Assembly: GCA_002315435.1 (NCBI GenBank)
Contig: DCFW01000040.1
Coordinates: forward strand, 1-64,000
Length of the DNA stretch: 64,000 nucleotides
Origin: Bacteroidales bacterium UBA1794
GTDB lineage: Bacteria; Bacteroidota; Bacteroidia; Bacteroidales; Bacteroidaceae
Direction of reading: 5' to 3'
Shown here: one piece after another, positions 45,549 through 55,159 of the stretch
Layout: the number at the start of each line of letters is the position of its first letter
How positions within the stretch are numbered: position 1 is the stretch's first letter
Notes under the pieces: generated by a model
The model's database searches: none
The model's input: the letters and a program-made list of their open reading frames with translations, nothing else
What the model was told of the DNA's origin: nothing
Position numbers and translations under genes: made by a program

Positions 45549-47375
45549 TTATTCGTCTAACCATCTACCATTGTCCAGGAATACGCCATTGTCTCGCCAA
45601 TTCTTATCTGCAAGAATCCATCTATGCTCTGCATCTGTATCGCTAATTGTCACAGGATGAAAAATGCCTTTCCATGCACCTTTGCGTCCGTCTTTATCAA
45701 TAGTGTACTCAATATACTCACATGCCCATCTTTTGTTTAAAATCTCGAAGATCAGGTGGGTATCATAAATGTTCGGGTCGTAACTCTCAATCGTTAACTT
45801 ATTCTTTTTGTCGATTTTATAAGTGCGATCGTAAAACTCAGCAGCAATCGTTTTTAATCTGAATGATTCTGACCGCGTAGTTATTTTTTTGGTTGTAACA
45901 TCTATCAATGCGATTTGATCAGTGTACACCTGTGGATATGCAGGTGTTGGAACACCTAACACAGTCCAAACCAAGTCCGTACAGATACACCCTATAAAGA
46001 AAGCTGCATACAATGTGCTTTTGCTGCCTTCTGAAGAATCATAACCACCGTTCTCAAGATAATTATACAAGTTAGATTGAGTCGTTTTACTTGAGGAAGT
46101 ACTTGCTGAATCTAAAGTACCGACAGTCATTTGTCCCTGCTGCTTAGCTCCTGTATATAAAGTCCAGGTAACTGGGATATCGATTAATTCAATCGGAATA
46201 ATTGAAAGAGTAATGCCTAAATCTGTGGTCGTGGAATCTTGAATAAGGCTTTTAAATTGGTTCACCTCAAGCGCAGTGTCTTTGTCATTTACTGTTTGTC
46301 GTATATATTGATAATTGTTTGGGTCTGTTATTAATTCCATGCCCGTGTCGGTCGTTCCTTGGAAATAGGTAATGGCTTCTTCTGATGTCATTTCTTTTTT
46401 AACCGCCATTTTAATGATTTCGTCCGGCAACTTTTTAAACTTGTAATATGTCGTGTCAGGAAGATCATAACCAATATTCGCAGTACTGTGCTCGTCTTCA
46501 GTCGCATCACTATCTATCTCTGTCTCATAGGCATCTTTTACGTTTTTGATATGTACCATTCCAGCAGTTGAGTAGAACTTAGATTGAGTAATTATCTCAA
46601 CTTTTTTTGTCTTATAAGAGATATAAAACTCAATATTGAACAGTTTCTCTATTTCCTCAAGGAACTCTTTACAAGTATAGCCGGGCAACATCTTTGCAAA
46701 CTCTGTAGTATCCACATTATGCAACATGATCATATGTTTAAATTCAGAATTGCGTAGCATATTCAGATTGATTGTGTAGCCCAATGCCGTGATGATTTTT
46801 TCAGCTAAATCAACATAAAAAGGCATAGCAATCCATCCGCAATCCGGATTGGGTTTAAGCGTAAATGTTGTAGAGCTATTTGTACCGTGATCTTGCGCAT
46901 AAACATCATAGAGATTATATGTCTCTCCACCTATTTGTGTAGGAGGAAAAGCATAACCGAGTGCCTCAAAGTCAGTTAATGAAGACATTTTAGTCGTATC
47001 ATCAACTGTTGCTTTACCTAAGTCCAGCTCACTCACTTTTTTGTCAGAGCCTATGAAATAATTGAATTGTGAATTGCCGGATACAAGTTGTATGGTTACC
47101 TTTTCATTCGTCCATTTTTGAATGACTTCAGTACCATCACAATATACACGATTGTCTGCAATCAGAATCACGCGGCGTTTTGTCGCGAATGCTTCTGTCT
47201 TGTTAATCCGGTGCAGGAAACCATAAAGTTTCGCGTTGATCGGGTTTAGCAGTGATAAGGTGCAGTCATAGGTATATTCTCCGTTTTTAGTCATGAAGCT
47301 GTTTTCTTGCTTCACAGTTGTAGAAAAATCACTACTCAAGACTGCATGCACATTGTCGATGATAAGTTCTGTCAT
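45549..47375 (-). CDS. Phage tail/baseplate protein
   Basis: A 608-aa protein between the tape measure and the fibre gene, the place of distal-tail or baseplate hub proteins in siphophages. It is beta-rich at the N-terminus (residues 1-120) and C-terminus (KNKLTIESYDPNIYDTHLIFEILNKRWACEYIEYTIDKDGRKGAWKGIFHPV), with a mixed middle containing a helical EFLEEIEKLFNIEFYISYKTKKVEI stretch as seen in tail-hub domains. Role inferred from order. A terminator lies upstream, so it may have its own promoter. Confidence 0.6.
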   Translation of the reverse strand: MTELIIDNVHAVLSSDFSTTVKQENSFMTKNGEYTYDCTLSLLNPINAKLYGFLHRINKTEAFATKRRVILIADNRVYCDGTEVIQKWTNEKVTIQLVSGNSQFNYFIGSDKKVSELDLGKATVDDTTKMSSLTDFEALGYAFPPTQIGGETYNLYDVYAQDHGTNSSTTFTLKPNPDCGWIAMPFYVDLAEKIITALGYTINLNMLRNSEFKHMIMLHNVDTTEFAKMLPGYTCKEFLEEIEKLFNIEFYISYKTKKVEIITQSKFYSTAGMVHIKNVKDAYETEIDSDATEDEHSTANIGYDLPDTTYYKFKKLPDEIIKMAVKKEMTSEEAITYFQGTTDTGMELITDPNNYQYIRQTVNDKDTALEVNQFKSLIQDSTTTDLGITLSIIPIELIDIPVTWTLYTGAKQQGQMTVGTLDSASTSSSKTTQSNLYNYLENGGYDSSEGSKSTLYAAFFIGCICTDLVWTVLGVPTPAYPQVYTDQIALIDVTTKKITTRSESFRLKTIAAEFYDRTYKIDKKNKLTIESYDPNIYDTHLIFEILNKRWACEYIEYTIDKDGRKGAWKGIFHPVTISDTDAEHRWILADKNWRDNGVFLDNGRWLDE

Positions 47376-47420
47376 GTCTTTATTTTGTGTTGTGATGCAA
47401 ATTTACGTCCTTGATGGACG

Positions 47421-47458
47421 AAAAAAAAGGACAGACTCGGCGTGCGAATCTGCCCTTT
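47421..47458 (-). terminator. Terminator after the tape measure gene
   Basis: On the minus strand AAAGGGCAGA / TCTGTCCTTT (one wobble) is followed by a T-run (A8 at 47421-47428 on plus). It is 20 nt past the tape measure stop and splits the late region. Confidence 0.7.
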
Positions 47459-47478
47459 GAAATCCTGAAATAATCTAG

Positions 47479-50400
47479 TTACCTTGATGCGTTTGACTCG
47501 TAAGTTTTTAGCTCGTTCAGCTTATCGCGAACGTCTGTCATTGCAAGTGTAAGTTTTTTATCGGCAATGGCTTTGAGATACTTGTTTTGCTGCTGCAATT
47601 CTGTGATTAATGCTGAATTGTCTGCATTGACTGAAATGTGTTGTGTTGTGACGGTGCCGGATGGTGTGTCTGTATATCCTCCGGAATATTTACCCCCTGT
47701 TAATTGTAGTTGCTGCAAAATGGCTGTTGTATCTAGCATATTGATTGTACCGTTGCGTTGAGCAATATTGAAAACATCGAGGAATTTACGTACATGAGGA
47801 TTCGCAACAGCTTCATGGTTGGCCACCCATTCATTTTTATGTACCGGGATTGCTCCAGCTACATCATGAGAGTTGCCGGTACCGGTATAGCCCTGGACAT
47901 AATCATTCGAGAAACCACCTGTGTACAGACCTTTTGCAGCATCACGGTTTGCCTTGGCCACTTTAATTTGAGCAGCTCCTGAAAGTATTGCTGCGATTTC
48001 TGCTGCGTGTGCTAATGCTGGTCCGACGACAGGAATACCTGCAAGGGCTTTATATGCTTCCATTGCTGCGACTGCTGTACTAGAGCCAATTTGTAAAACG
48101 GATGCAGCAAATTGGATATCGGCATACTTTCTCTTTATTTTATTTTGGGCGGCTTCCTTTTGCTCTTCAAGTTTGGTCGTGTCTTTACCCGCTTTTTTAG
48201 CAGTTTTAATTTGTTTATCGTATTTCGCGTCGGACGTAACAGTTTCAGCTTCAGCGAATCCTTGTACAGCAGAAGAAACATTATTTACAATAGACTCGAT
48301 CGCTTGCAAATTTTGCTCCCATTTGTCCAACTTTTTTGCAAGATAATCATTATCTAACTTCTGTTTTGCCTGGTAATAGTCTTCATCTGACAACTTTTCT
48401 TTATTATGCTTTTCATCAAGAGCTTGCAGCTCGAGATCATATCGTTGTTGTGTTGTATTGATGCCATATTGTTCTTTGATGTCGAGTAGAGCTTTTTGAT
48501 GTTCCGTTTCACTCTCTTTCTCTGCCTCGTTATAAATGGCATCTAACTGTGCAGTATCCATGTGGTGTTCAACCATATAGGCGTGTGTTTCTTCATATGA
48601 CTTTTTAAGAGCCTTTAGCCGTTCCTCGTTATCGTCATTAGTGGTTGTTTTTATTCCAGAATTTTTGCGGAAGTTATTAACGGTCTCTAACATGGTTTGT
48701 TTCGTTTTAGCTTGAGCCGTATTGGCATCAATATCAGCATCAAGGGCAGCTTTGTTTGCTTCATTTACGGCTTTTAATTTAGCCTGGCCATCTTTGATTT
48801 CAAGTTGATTTACTTTATCCTGATAATCTTTTAAAGCAGCTAATTTCCCTGATTTAAGATTTTCATCGATAGCATCTACTTTCACGTTATATTCGCCCTC
48901 TGATATTACGCCATCGGCATACTGTTTTGCAAGTTTTTGTTTTGATTCAAGTGCTGTCTCTTCTATGATATTAAGTTTACGATCGCGTTGTTCTTCAGTA
49001 ACTTTAAGACGGGCATCACCCATTTGTTTGTCAATGTCAATCAATTGTGAAAGCGTATCTTGTTCATCTTTTGCAAGGTCAGATTTCATCTTTTTATCTT
49101 TCGTCTTTTTGAGATATTTTTCAATCAAGGTGTATTTTTTTTCATAGAAACTTCTGTTTTCCTTGATATTATCAAGGTTGTATTCGGCTTCTGTTTTATT
49201 ATTGTCAAGAGCATTCTTTTTGATTGAGTTAAGTTCTTTGGTATGTGCCGCTTCAAGGTTATGTGTGTCAATATTATAAGGCGTTTCCGGATTGGTTTTA
49301 TGCGTTTTTCCCGGTTTGGGTGTAATGATTGGTTTTCCTCCTCCGCCACTTTTATCTTGCTCTACTTGTTTGAGCAGCTCTCCACTTCTTTTATTTAAAT
49401 CTGCTTCAAGTCTTTTTTTCTCTTCAAGCATTTCTTTCAGTTCAAAATTATTATCTCCATGTTTTAGCAAAGACAATGTACCTTGGACTGTACCCCAGAA
49501 ACCCGAACGGTTTTTATTCAACCATCCCATAACCCCACCATTAGCTGCTATTTTACCGTTTATATCAGCCAAACGTTTGGTTTCAGCTTGAATCTCAGCT
49601 TGCCTAATTAATGAGTGTACATAAGCATCAACAGCAGCTTTTGCCTGTCTAGTATGTATTGTTTCTAAGTTTAAATTACCAAGGTATTCAGGAGAAATTT
49701 TATTTAGGTCTTGTATGGCTTGTCTGCGTTCCCTTTTTGATTTTGTTTCATCCTTTGCTACATTGAATAATAATTGTGTTTTTGTAATCTCCTCACTAAC
49801 GCTTGCAACTGCTTGATTTTGTAAATCTATAAATTCTTGTTGTGCTGCTGTCGCGGCTGTCGTTCTCGTAGCATATAGATACATGACCCCACAAACAGCG
49901 ACTAATGCTGCAAGTAATATTGCGAATGGGTTCAGTTTAGTGATGGCATTGAAGGCAATCATTTCTTCTTTTGCCTTTTTTAAATTTCCCTCAAGGAGTG
50001 CGACAACAGCTGTATATAACTTAGTTGCTGCCATTTTCGTATTTGTCCACATAATAGAAAGTTTGTCGATAGCAATTTTGCTAAGTTCAACATTCTTTAT
50101 ATTTTCGACATAGAAAGCATGCAGTTTATCAATAGCATTGATTGCCTTGACAGCTGAATAGTATGTGGCCAATGTTGCAATGATTAGTGTTAGTGAACGT
50201 CTATGTTCAATAATAAATGACGTGACAGTTCCTAGCACTTTAATGCTTAAACGAGTACTGGATATTATTCCAGTCATAGCCGGCTTAAGCTTTTCACCAA
50301 GAATTATACTTTGATCTAATAAGTCTTTTTTAGCCTTTTCAAAACCAGCTTTAACCGTATTATTTTGCACGTTGAACTCTTGTGTGGCACTTGTACCATC

Positions 50401-51663
50401 CTTATATGCTTGATTAGAGATTTGCTGTTGTTTACGTACGTCTGCAATTTTACCGGCAAGTGTTGATAATACCCCGGATGCCCGCACGCCATCTAATCCC
50501 ATGTCTTTAAAAAGAGGTGCGATTTTGTCAAATCCTCCTTGTCCTTTTAATGTTGTCATGAATTGAAGTACAGCTTCATTCGCGTCTGTTTTGAGTAATT
50601 TAGTAAATTGTTTTACATCTTGACCTGCAAGTTTGGCGAATTTGGCGGGGTCTTGGTACATTTTAAGCAATAACGTTTGAAAGGCAGTTGCAGCCATTTC
50701 AACTTGTTGTCTATTAAGATTCAACACAGAAGCATAGCCGATAATGTTTGCTTGTGAGATATTAGCCAATTTTGAGACACCAGCTACTCGAGAGAGAAAA
50801 TCAACAAGATAATCAGCATCAGAGCCAACAGACTGTGCAAGTTGATTGACTGCTGAACCTGTTGCCAACATGGCCCCTCGCAGTCCTTTGGTTTTATCTT
50901 CGCCAAACATCATGGCTAGACGTCCGATTGTTTTAACCGCATCTTGACCAAGTTCTTGACCTAATGCAACATTAATTTTATCGGCGGCATCAACAAAATC
51001 TTCAATACCCTTTTTGCTAGTAATACCGAGTTGTCCAGCTTGACCAGCTAACGCATTCAATTGCTCACGGCTGGTGCGAGTATCCATTTTTTTGAAATCT
51101 TCGTTGAGCCCATCAACTTGTTGCTGCGTCAAGCCTGTATACTTGATCACCTGTGCCTCTGCTTCTTGCATATCAGCATAAGCATCGACACATTTTTTTG
51201 CTGTAAGCGTAATACCCGCAAAGCTAGCAGCTACGCCTGAAGCTAAAACAGCATACTTGTTCATGCCATCTGCTACTTTCGTAAGAGAAAAGCCTGTATC
51301 GACGGCTTTTCCTTTTAGCTCGAGAATGCGTTTATTGGTTGCATCTAATTCATTTCTGAAATTTTGATAATTTGCAGAATTAGGGCGCATTTCACGCAAT
51401 GCTGCATTCAGCTCGCGCTGACGTTTAATCAGCATCGACATAGGCATCTCTGATATGTTTATTTTAGATGCAAGCTCTTGATAAGTGTTATTGAGTTGTT
51501 TAACTTTTGCTAGTGCCTGGTTATATTCGTCTGTGCCCTCTTTAAGCTTGTTCATCTCGGTTTTAGCAGTTCTTATCTGCGTCTCGAGATTCTTAAGATT
51601 TTGCATAGCCGTATCTTGCAAAATCTCAATCTGTAGTTGAGCTTTGTCAATTTTTAAAGCCAT
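47479..51663 (-). CDS. Tail tape measure protein
   Basis: A 1394-aa protein, the longest gene here. The N-terminal half resembles the TP901-like tape measure core (coiled coil ~20-110, then VASGVAASFAGITLTAKKCVDAYADMQEAEAQVIKYTGLT and VDAADKINVALGQELG). Hydrophobic segments lie at ~480-505 and ~575-600, followed by very long Lys/Glu/Gln-rich coiled coils (~790-1200) and a hydrophobic stretch (~1230-1265). It sets tail length, implying a long, probably siphovirus-type tail. No lytic domain is obvious. It lies between small connector/assembly genes and the baseplate gene. Confidence 0.88.
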   Translation of the reverse strand: MALKIDKAQLQIEILQDTAMQNLKNLETQIRTAKTEMNKLKEGTDEYNQALAKVKQLNNTYQELASKINISEMPMSMLIKRQRELNAALREMRPNSANYQNFRNELDATNKRILELKGKAVDTGFSLTKVADGMNKYAVLASGVAASFAGITLTAKKCVDAYADMQEAEAQVIKYTGLTQQQVDGLNEDFKKMDTRTSREQLNALAGQAGQLGITSKKGIEDFVDAADKINVALGQELGQDAVKTIGRLAMMFGEDKTKGLRGAMLATGSAVNQLAQSVGSDADYLVDFLSRVAGVSKLANISQANIIGYASVLNLNRQQVEMAATAFQTLLLKMYQDPAKFAKLAGQDVKQFTKLLKTDANEAVLQFMTTLKGQGGFDKIAPLFKDMGLDGVRASGVLSTLAGKIADVRKQQQISNQAYKDGTSATQEFNVQNNTVKAGFEKAKKDLLDQSIILGEKLKPAMTGIISSTRLSIKVLGTVTSFIIEHRRSLTLIIATLATYYSAVKAINAIDKLHAFYVENIKNVELSKIAIDKLSIMWTNTKMAATKLYTAVVALLEGNLKKAKEEMIAFNAITKLNPFAILLAALVAVCGVMYLYATRTTAATAAQQEFIDLQNQAVASVSEEITKTQLLFNVAKDETKSKRERRQAIQDLNKISPEYLGNLNLETIHTRQAKAAVDAYVHSLIRQAEIQAETKRLADINGKIAANGGVMGWLNKNRSGFWGTVQGTLSLLKHGDNNFELKEMLEEKKRLEADLNKRSGELLKQVEQDKSGGGGKPIITPKPGKTHKTNPETPYNIDTHNLEAAHTKELNSIKKNALDNNKTEAEYNLDNIKENRSFYEKKYTLIEKYLKKTKDKKMKSDLAKDEQDTLSQLIDIDKQMGDARLKVTEEQRDRKLNIIEETALESKQKLAKQYADGVISEGEYNVKVDAIDENLKSGKLAALKDYQDKVNQLEIKDGQAKLKAVNEANKAALDADIDANTAQAKTKQTMLETVNNFRKNSGIKTTTNDDNEERLKALKKSYEETHAYMVEHHMDTAQLDAIYNEAEKESETEHQKALLDIKEQYGINTTQQRYDLELQALDEKHNKEKLSDEDYYQAKQKLDNDYLAKKLDKWEQNLQAIESIVNNVSSAVQGFAEAETVTSDAKYDKQIKTAKKAGKDTTKLEEQKEAAQNKIKRKYADIQFAASVLQIGSSTAVAAMEAYKALAGIPVVGPALAHAAEIAAILSGAAQIKVAKANRDAAKGLYTGGFSNDYVQGYTGTGNSHDVAGAIPVHKNEWVANHEAVANPHVRKFLDVFNIAQRNGTINMLDTTAILQQLQLTGGKYSGGYTDTPSGTVTTQHISVNADNSALITELQQQNKYLKAIADKKLTLAMTDVRDKLNELKTYESNASR

Positions 51664-51707
51664 AAATTGTCGTGTTTTATTTGTGTTGTTGTGTCGTGTG
51701 TCGATAT

Positions 51708-52160
51708 TTATTGCAGGGTGAAGCTTACGGATTTACCATAAAATCCCCCGTAATTCGATTCCCATTCGGTGTGGAATTTGCCCAATGAGCGAATTTGTTT
51801 ATCGCAGCCGAAATCATTCTCCCGGATGTGATCTATTATCAATCTCATAAGATCAGCTACATTGTCATAAAATTGCTCAAGCTCTTGATCTGTGATATTG
51901 CTTAAATCAATTTTCTGAATAAGAAAGAGTAAGCAATCATATTCAGGTATAAAAGAATCTTCATCCGCCGAATCCGTATCGTCAGGAGGGTAGGAGCCTC
52001 CAAGTATCAACCCGCCTTGTTCTGCAATTTTTTTAGAAAACGCTTTCTCATCAGGAGAAAGAATCGGAATGCTATTAATTTGCAAGACAGAGCCACTCTC
52101 TTTGTTGACTTTAGCAATGATCTCGGTCAAAGCCTCTTTGTAGTCTTTTATCTTAATCAT
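51708..52160 (-). CDS. Hypothetical phage protein before tape measure
   Basis: A 150-aa acidic protein (PPDDTDSADEDSFIPEYDCLLFLIQKIDLSNITDQELEQFYDNVADLMRLIIDHI) overlapping the 273-aa gene by 4 nt. Small acidic proteins here are often tail-terminator or tail-assembly proteins; this is position-based only. The C-terminal strands (GKFHTEWESNYGGFYGKSVSFTLQ) resemble the end of a tail-terminator fold, but I would not insist on it. Confidence 0.55.
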   Translation of the reverse strand: MIKIKDYKEALTEIIAKVNKESGSVLQINSIPILSPDEKAFSKKIAEQGGLILGGSYPPDDTDSADEDSFIPEYDCLLFLIQKIDLSNITDQELEQFYDNVADLMRLIIDHIRENDFGCDKQIRSLGKFHTEWESNYGGFYGKSVSFTLQ

Positions 52161-52978
52161 AGCTTCATGGATTTTTTAAGCTCGTCTGATCGGTTCTTAT
52201 CATCCACAAGTTTCATGAGAATGCGGAATAATTGAGTGTTATCTACATCGGTGACCGTACCAAATACATGACTTTCAGCCACAGAGAACAGAATACTGTT
52301 CATGCCGATGAAATTCTCCGGAACAGTATTTTTTGAGTCGGGCGATGTGAAGATCGCCGAGAAGTTAATTTCGTTACCGTCAATAATGAACGGTGATGTC
52401 ATAAGGTATTGACAGAATGCACCAAACCACAGGTAAGCATAGTATTTGAGCCAACCGGGCATACGCTTCGCGTTCCGGGTATAATCATAATCCGGATTAA
52501 AAGCAACACGTCGTTTTAATTTCTTATCGTATTTGCGATAAAGCGTGCCGGCAAGCATATCCATATATGCGCCAACATTGCTGCCTTGTGATATTTCATT
52601 GAATATGACCAGGAGCTTGCGGTATTCACCAAACGTAAGATCATAACCGTAGTTTTCCGGGCCGGCTAGTCCGTGGAAACGAGGCACCAGGCATTCGATA
52701 CAATCATAGTTGATATTTGCCGTCTTGTTTTCATTATCATAATAAATAAGCCAGTCAAGTTCCTTTGCAATCCCATCAATGAGTAACATGTCATCAATCG
52801 TATTTTTGATAGACACACCGCGCCATTTAAGGACGAGTGCAACCCATGAACGTTTGATATCCAATAAGGAAAAGTCCATACCCTTGTCAAGCGAGTTAAA
52901 CATTTCGATAATCGCTTGTAATTCTTTTTGTGTCAGCATCTCCCATCTGATGGGGAAGCCGCTTTTTTCTGTCATCAT
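52157..52978 (-). CDS. Hypothetical phage structural/assembly protein
   Basis: A 273-aa protein with an N-terminal helical part (~10-110), an aromatic stretch (MPGWLKYYAYLWFGAFCQYL) that may be amphipathic rather than transmembrane, and a beta-type C-terminus. It overlaps both neighbours by 4 nt in the connector/tail block. No family recognised; possibilities include a tail assembly chaperone or baseplate-related protein. Confidence 0.55.
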   Translation of the reverse strand: MMTEKSGFPIRWEMLTQKELQAIIEMFNSLDKGMDFSLLDIKRSWVALVLKWRGVSIKNTIDDMLLIDGIAKELDWLIYYDNENKTANINYDCIECLVPRFHGLAGPENYGYDLTFGEYRKLLVIFNEISQGSNVGAYMDMLAGTLYRKYDKKLKRRVAFNPDYDYTRNAKRMPGWLKYYAYLWFGAFCQYLMTSPFIIDGNEINFSAIFTSPDSKNTVPENFIGMNSILFSVAESHVFGTVTDVDNTQLFRILMKLVDDKNRSDELKKSMKL

Positions 52979-53964
52979 AATAGTAAAGTTTCTTGTTCCG
53001 GGTCTGCCGGGGTGAGTGTAAATGCAACCTCTTCAAACGTCCTGTTAGAATAGCGCTTGAATGATTGCTTATTGATAATAACAGGAACCCATGTGCCGTC
53101 TTCAGCTAGGACGGAAACCTCTTGCGCATTAGCGATATCATGATAAATGAGATAATCCGTGCGCTTGTAGAAAACGCCAGAATTATAGGTAAATGAATCT
53201 TTAGGTGTGACCATGGCTTTGCGGGTAATACCTGCAATGTCTGCCGTCTCTGATGTGTTGTCGCCCTCTTGTGTAATGCCACCACGGAAAATCGCAGTCA
53301 CCGGGCAATCAAAGATGTTTTTATAGCGCATTACCTGTATATCATTCGCCTCTCTGCTATCAATTGTATACTCAAAAGCACTCGTGCCGACAAGGATTTG
53401 ATAACCGTCTACCTCTTCAGCCGGATATAGCGTGTCGGATGATACGTTTAGCGTTATAATTGCGAATGACGTGGCTGCCACACGAATTGTTTTCTTATCT
53501 GTGAGTTTGCCGGCTACACGCTTTTGGGATTCGACGATCGTATTTGCCGGAACACACAATGTAATCCATTCAGGAACGCCACGGCGTGTATTTTTAGAGA
53601 ACGTGCGTTCTAAAGCTCCTCCGGACGTGATCAATGGTGAAGCTTTCATGCTCGTGGCCAAGCGTGCAAATATTATCGTGCTAGTCTGCTGTAATGCATC
53701 ATTTATGTAAAACTCAAAGTCGCCGTATACATTCGCCTGTGCAGTCTCTGATGAACCATACCACACGCCCCATAACGCCATGCGACACAGCTTGCCGAGC
53801 TGCCGTATACGTATCTGATAATTGCCATCCGGGCAATAGTTTTCATCAAGTATCTTTTGCCCTTTATATTTTATGGCAAAGTTGATGGATGAATCGCCAT
53901 CAATGATGAAATCGTCCATCATTGAAGCGAAACAGTATTTCTGTGGTGATTGTACAACAGTCAT
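52975..53964 (-). CDS. Hypothetical beta-rich phage virion protein
   Basis: A 329-aa, strongly beta-type protein (repeated alternating hydrophobic strands, few long helices; IQVMRYKNIFDCPVTAIFRGG, EEVAFTLTPADPEQETLLL). It overlaps both neighbours by 4 nt. By order it could be a tail tube or an unrecognised capsid/decoration protein. I do not see the E-loop/spine-helix pattern of HK97 capsid proteins, so I leave it unnamed. Confidence 0.55.
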   Translation of the reverse strand: MTVVQSPQKYCFASMMDDFIIDGDSSINFAIKYKGQKILDENYCPDGNYQIRIRQLGKLCRMALWGVWYGSSETAQANVYGDFEFYINDALQQTSTIIFARLATSMKASPLITSGGALERTFSKNTRRGVPEWITLCVPANTIVESQKRVAGKLTDKKTIRVAATSFAIITLNVSSDTLYPAEEVDGYQILVGTSAFEYTIDSREANDIQVMRYKNIFDCPVTAIFRGGITQEGDNTSETADIAGITRKAMVTPKDSFTYNSGVFYKRTDYLIYHDIANAQEVSVLAEDGTWVPVIINKQSFKRYSNRTFEEVAFTLTPADPEQETLLL

Positions 53965-54881
53965 AGAATCATGTATTTATTGTTTTTATCATTATTAGGC
54001 AGCAGCTCATAAGTCTGTGGCCCTTGTTTGATGATCTTCATGTCATCAAGCAGGATATCCGCTTCATGTCTCAGGTATTCTGTGTATTTGTTAAGAGTAG
54101 AATAAGAAATGCTCTCCCCTTTAAAAGTGCCGTCACTCTGCAAATTCTTCTGAATAATCCCTTGCGGAATGATTGAAAATATACCCCGTTTGAAAGCCAA
54201 GTGCATGGTGTAAAGCACCAGGGCATTTGCAGCATATTCATATGCCGGCACGGTGTACGCTTTATTGTTCTGAACCGTTAATAACAGTTCTTCAAAATCC
54301 TCTTTGCCATAAGCGGGTACAAGCCATCGCCGTTGTGCCTCCTTAATGAGGGGCAGCAGCTGTATGAAAATTCTAGGAGAATCAATATTCCAAAAACGAG
54401 AAAAAGCGTTACTGTCCGGGAGCAACAAGCTTTTAAAGCCGATACGCGTTTTTTGTACGAGCCAGGTATCAATCTTTTTATCCTCAAGATAAATAAGCAG
54501 ATTATCAACTGCATCGTAATAGTCATTCAACATGATATCATCATCGCGGTTGAGCTGCCATTCCCAAGGCAACTTCTCTTTGTCCGCATCGATCTTAACC
54601 TTGCGCCCGGTATCTTCATGGGCAATGTCATTGTGTCGGTACAATTGCAATGTACCCATGATAGCGATTGGGTGTTGAATTATCTTGAGCAATTCAGCGT
54701 CAGTTTCGGACGGTTCAGTCGCCAGGTAAATATCCTCTGCCTTTTTTATTGTTTCTGCACCGATAATTTTAGCCAGGCTAAGACTCGCTGCTTCAAGGTA
54801 GGGACGTACCTTGTCAAAATTATTGTTAGCAAAATAATTGCCTGTAGTGGCTGCCAATTCTTTAGAATCTTTAAATATCAT
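53961..54881 (-). CDS. Phage protein, DUF6712-like
   Basis: A 306-aa, mainly helical protein (SKELAATTGNYFANNNFDKVRPYLEAASLSLAKIIG; PIAIMGTLQLYRHNDIAHEDTGRKVKI). The last phrase is typical of Bacteroides phage proteins filed as DUF6712 (from memory). It follows the portal-like and 89-aa genes and precedes the beta-rich 329-aa gene with a 4-nt overlap. A head-tail connector role fits the position. Confidence 0.55.
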   Translation of the reverse strand: MIFKDSKELAATTGNYFANNNFDKVRPYLEAASLSLAKIIGAETIKKAEDIYLATEPSETDAELLKIIQHPIAIMGTLQLYRHNDIAHEDTGRKVKIDADKEKLPWEWQLNRDDDIMLNDYYDAVDNLLIYLEDKKIDTWLVQKTRIGFKSLLLPDSNAFSRFWNIDSPRIFIQLLPLIKEAQRRWLVPAYGKEDFEELLLTVQNNKAYTVPAYEYAANALVLYTMHLAFKRGIFSIIPQGIIQKNLQSDGTFKGESISYSTLNKYTEYLRHEADILLDDMKIIKQGPQTYELLPNNDKNNKYMIL

Positions 54882-54885
54882 ACTG

Positions 54886-55155
54886 TTATAGAATTAATGT
54901 GTTACCGTTAAAAGTCATTAGTAATGGTTGATAGCATGTACGGTATCGACCGGTGTCAAGATCAACGTAGTTGAGCATATTATCGGACATCTCGCGCTGA
55001 TCCTCACGAGATTGTTTGCTTAGTCGGGCACGGGATATGAAACGCGGGCCGTTACTCTTGCGTTTATCCGTGCTGTAAGTCATGAACGAAAAGGAAAATT
55101 CGCCATTCACTTTGCTAATCCGGCGCATTTCTGCAATTGCTTCAAATACAGTCAT
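54886..55155 (-). CDS. Hypothetical small phage protein
   Basis: An 89-aa protein starting MTVFEAIAEMRRISKVNGEFSFSFMTY; I prefer this ATG, 4 nt past the portal-like stop, to an upstream one at 55197. It is basic in the middle (RFISRARLSKQSREDQREMSDN), then has strands ending YQPLLMTFNGNTLIL. It sits between portal and connector genes in the late operon. Function unknown. Confidence 0.6.
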   Translation of the reverse strand: MTVFEAIAEMRRISKVNGEFSFSFMTYSTDKRKSNGPRFISRARLSKQSREDQREMSDNMLNYVDLDTGRYRTCYQPLLMTFNGNTLIL

Positions 55156-55159
55156 CGGC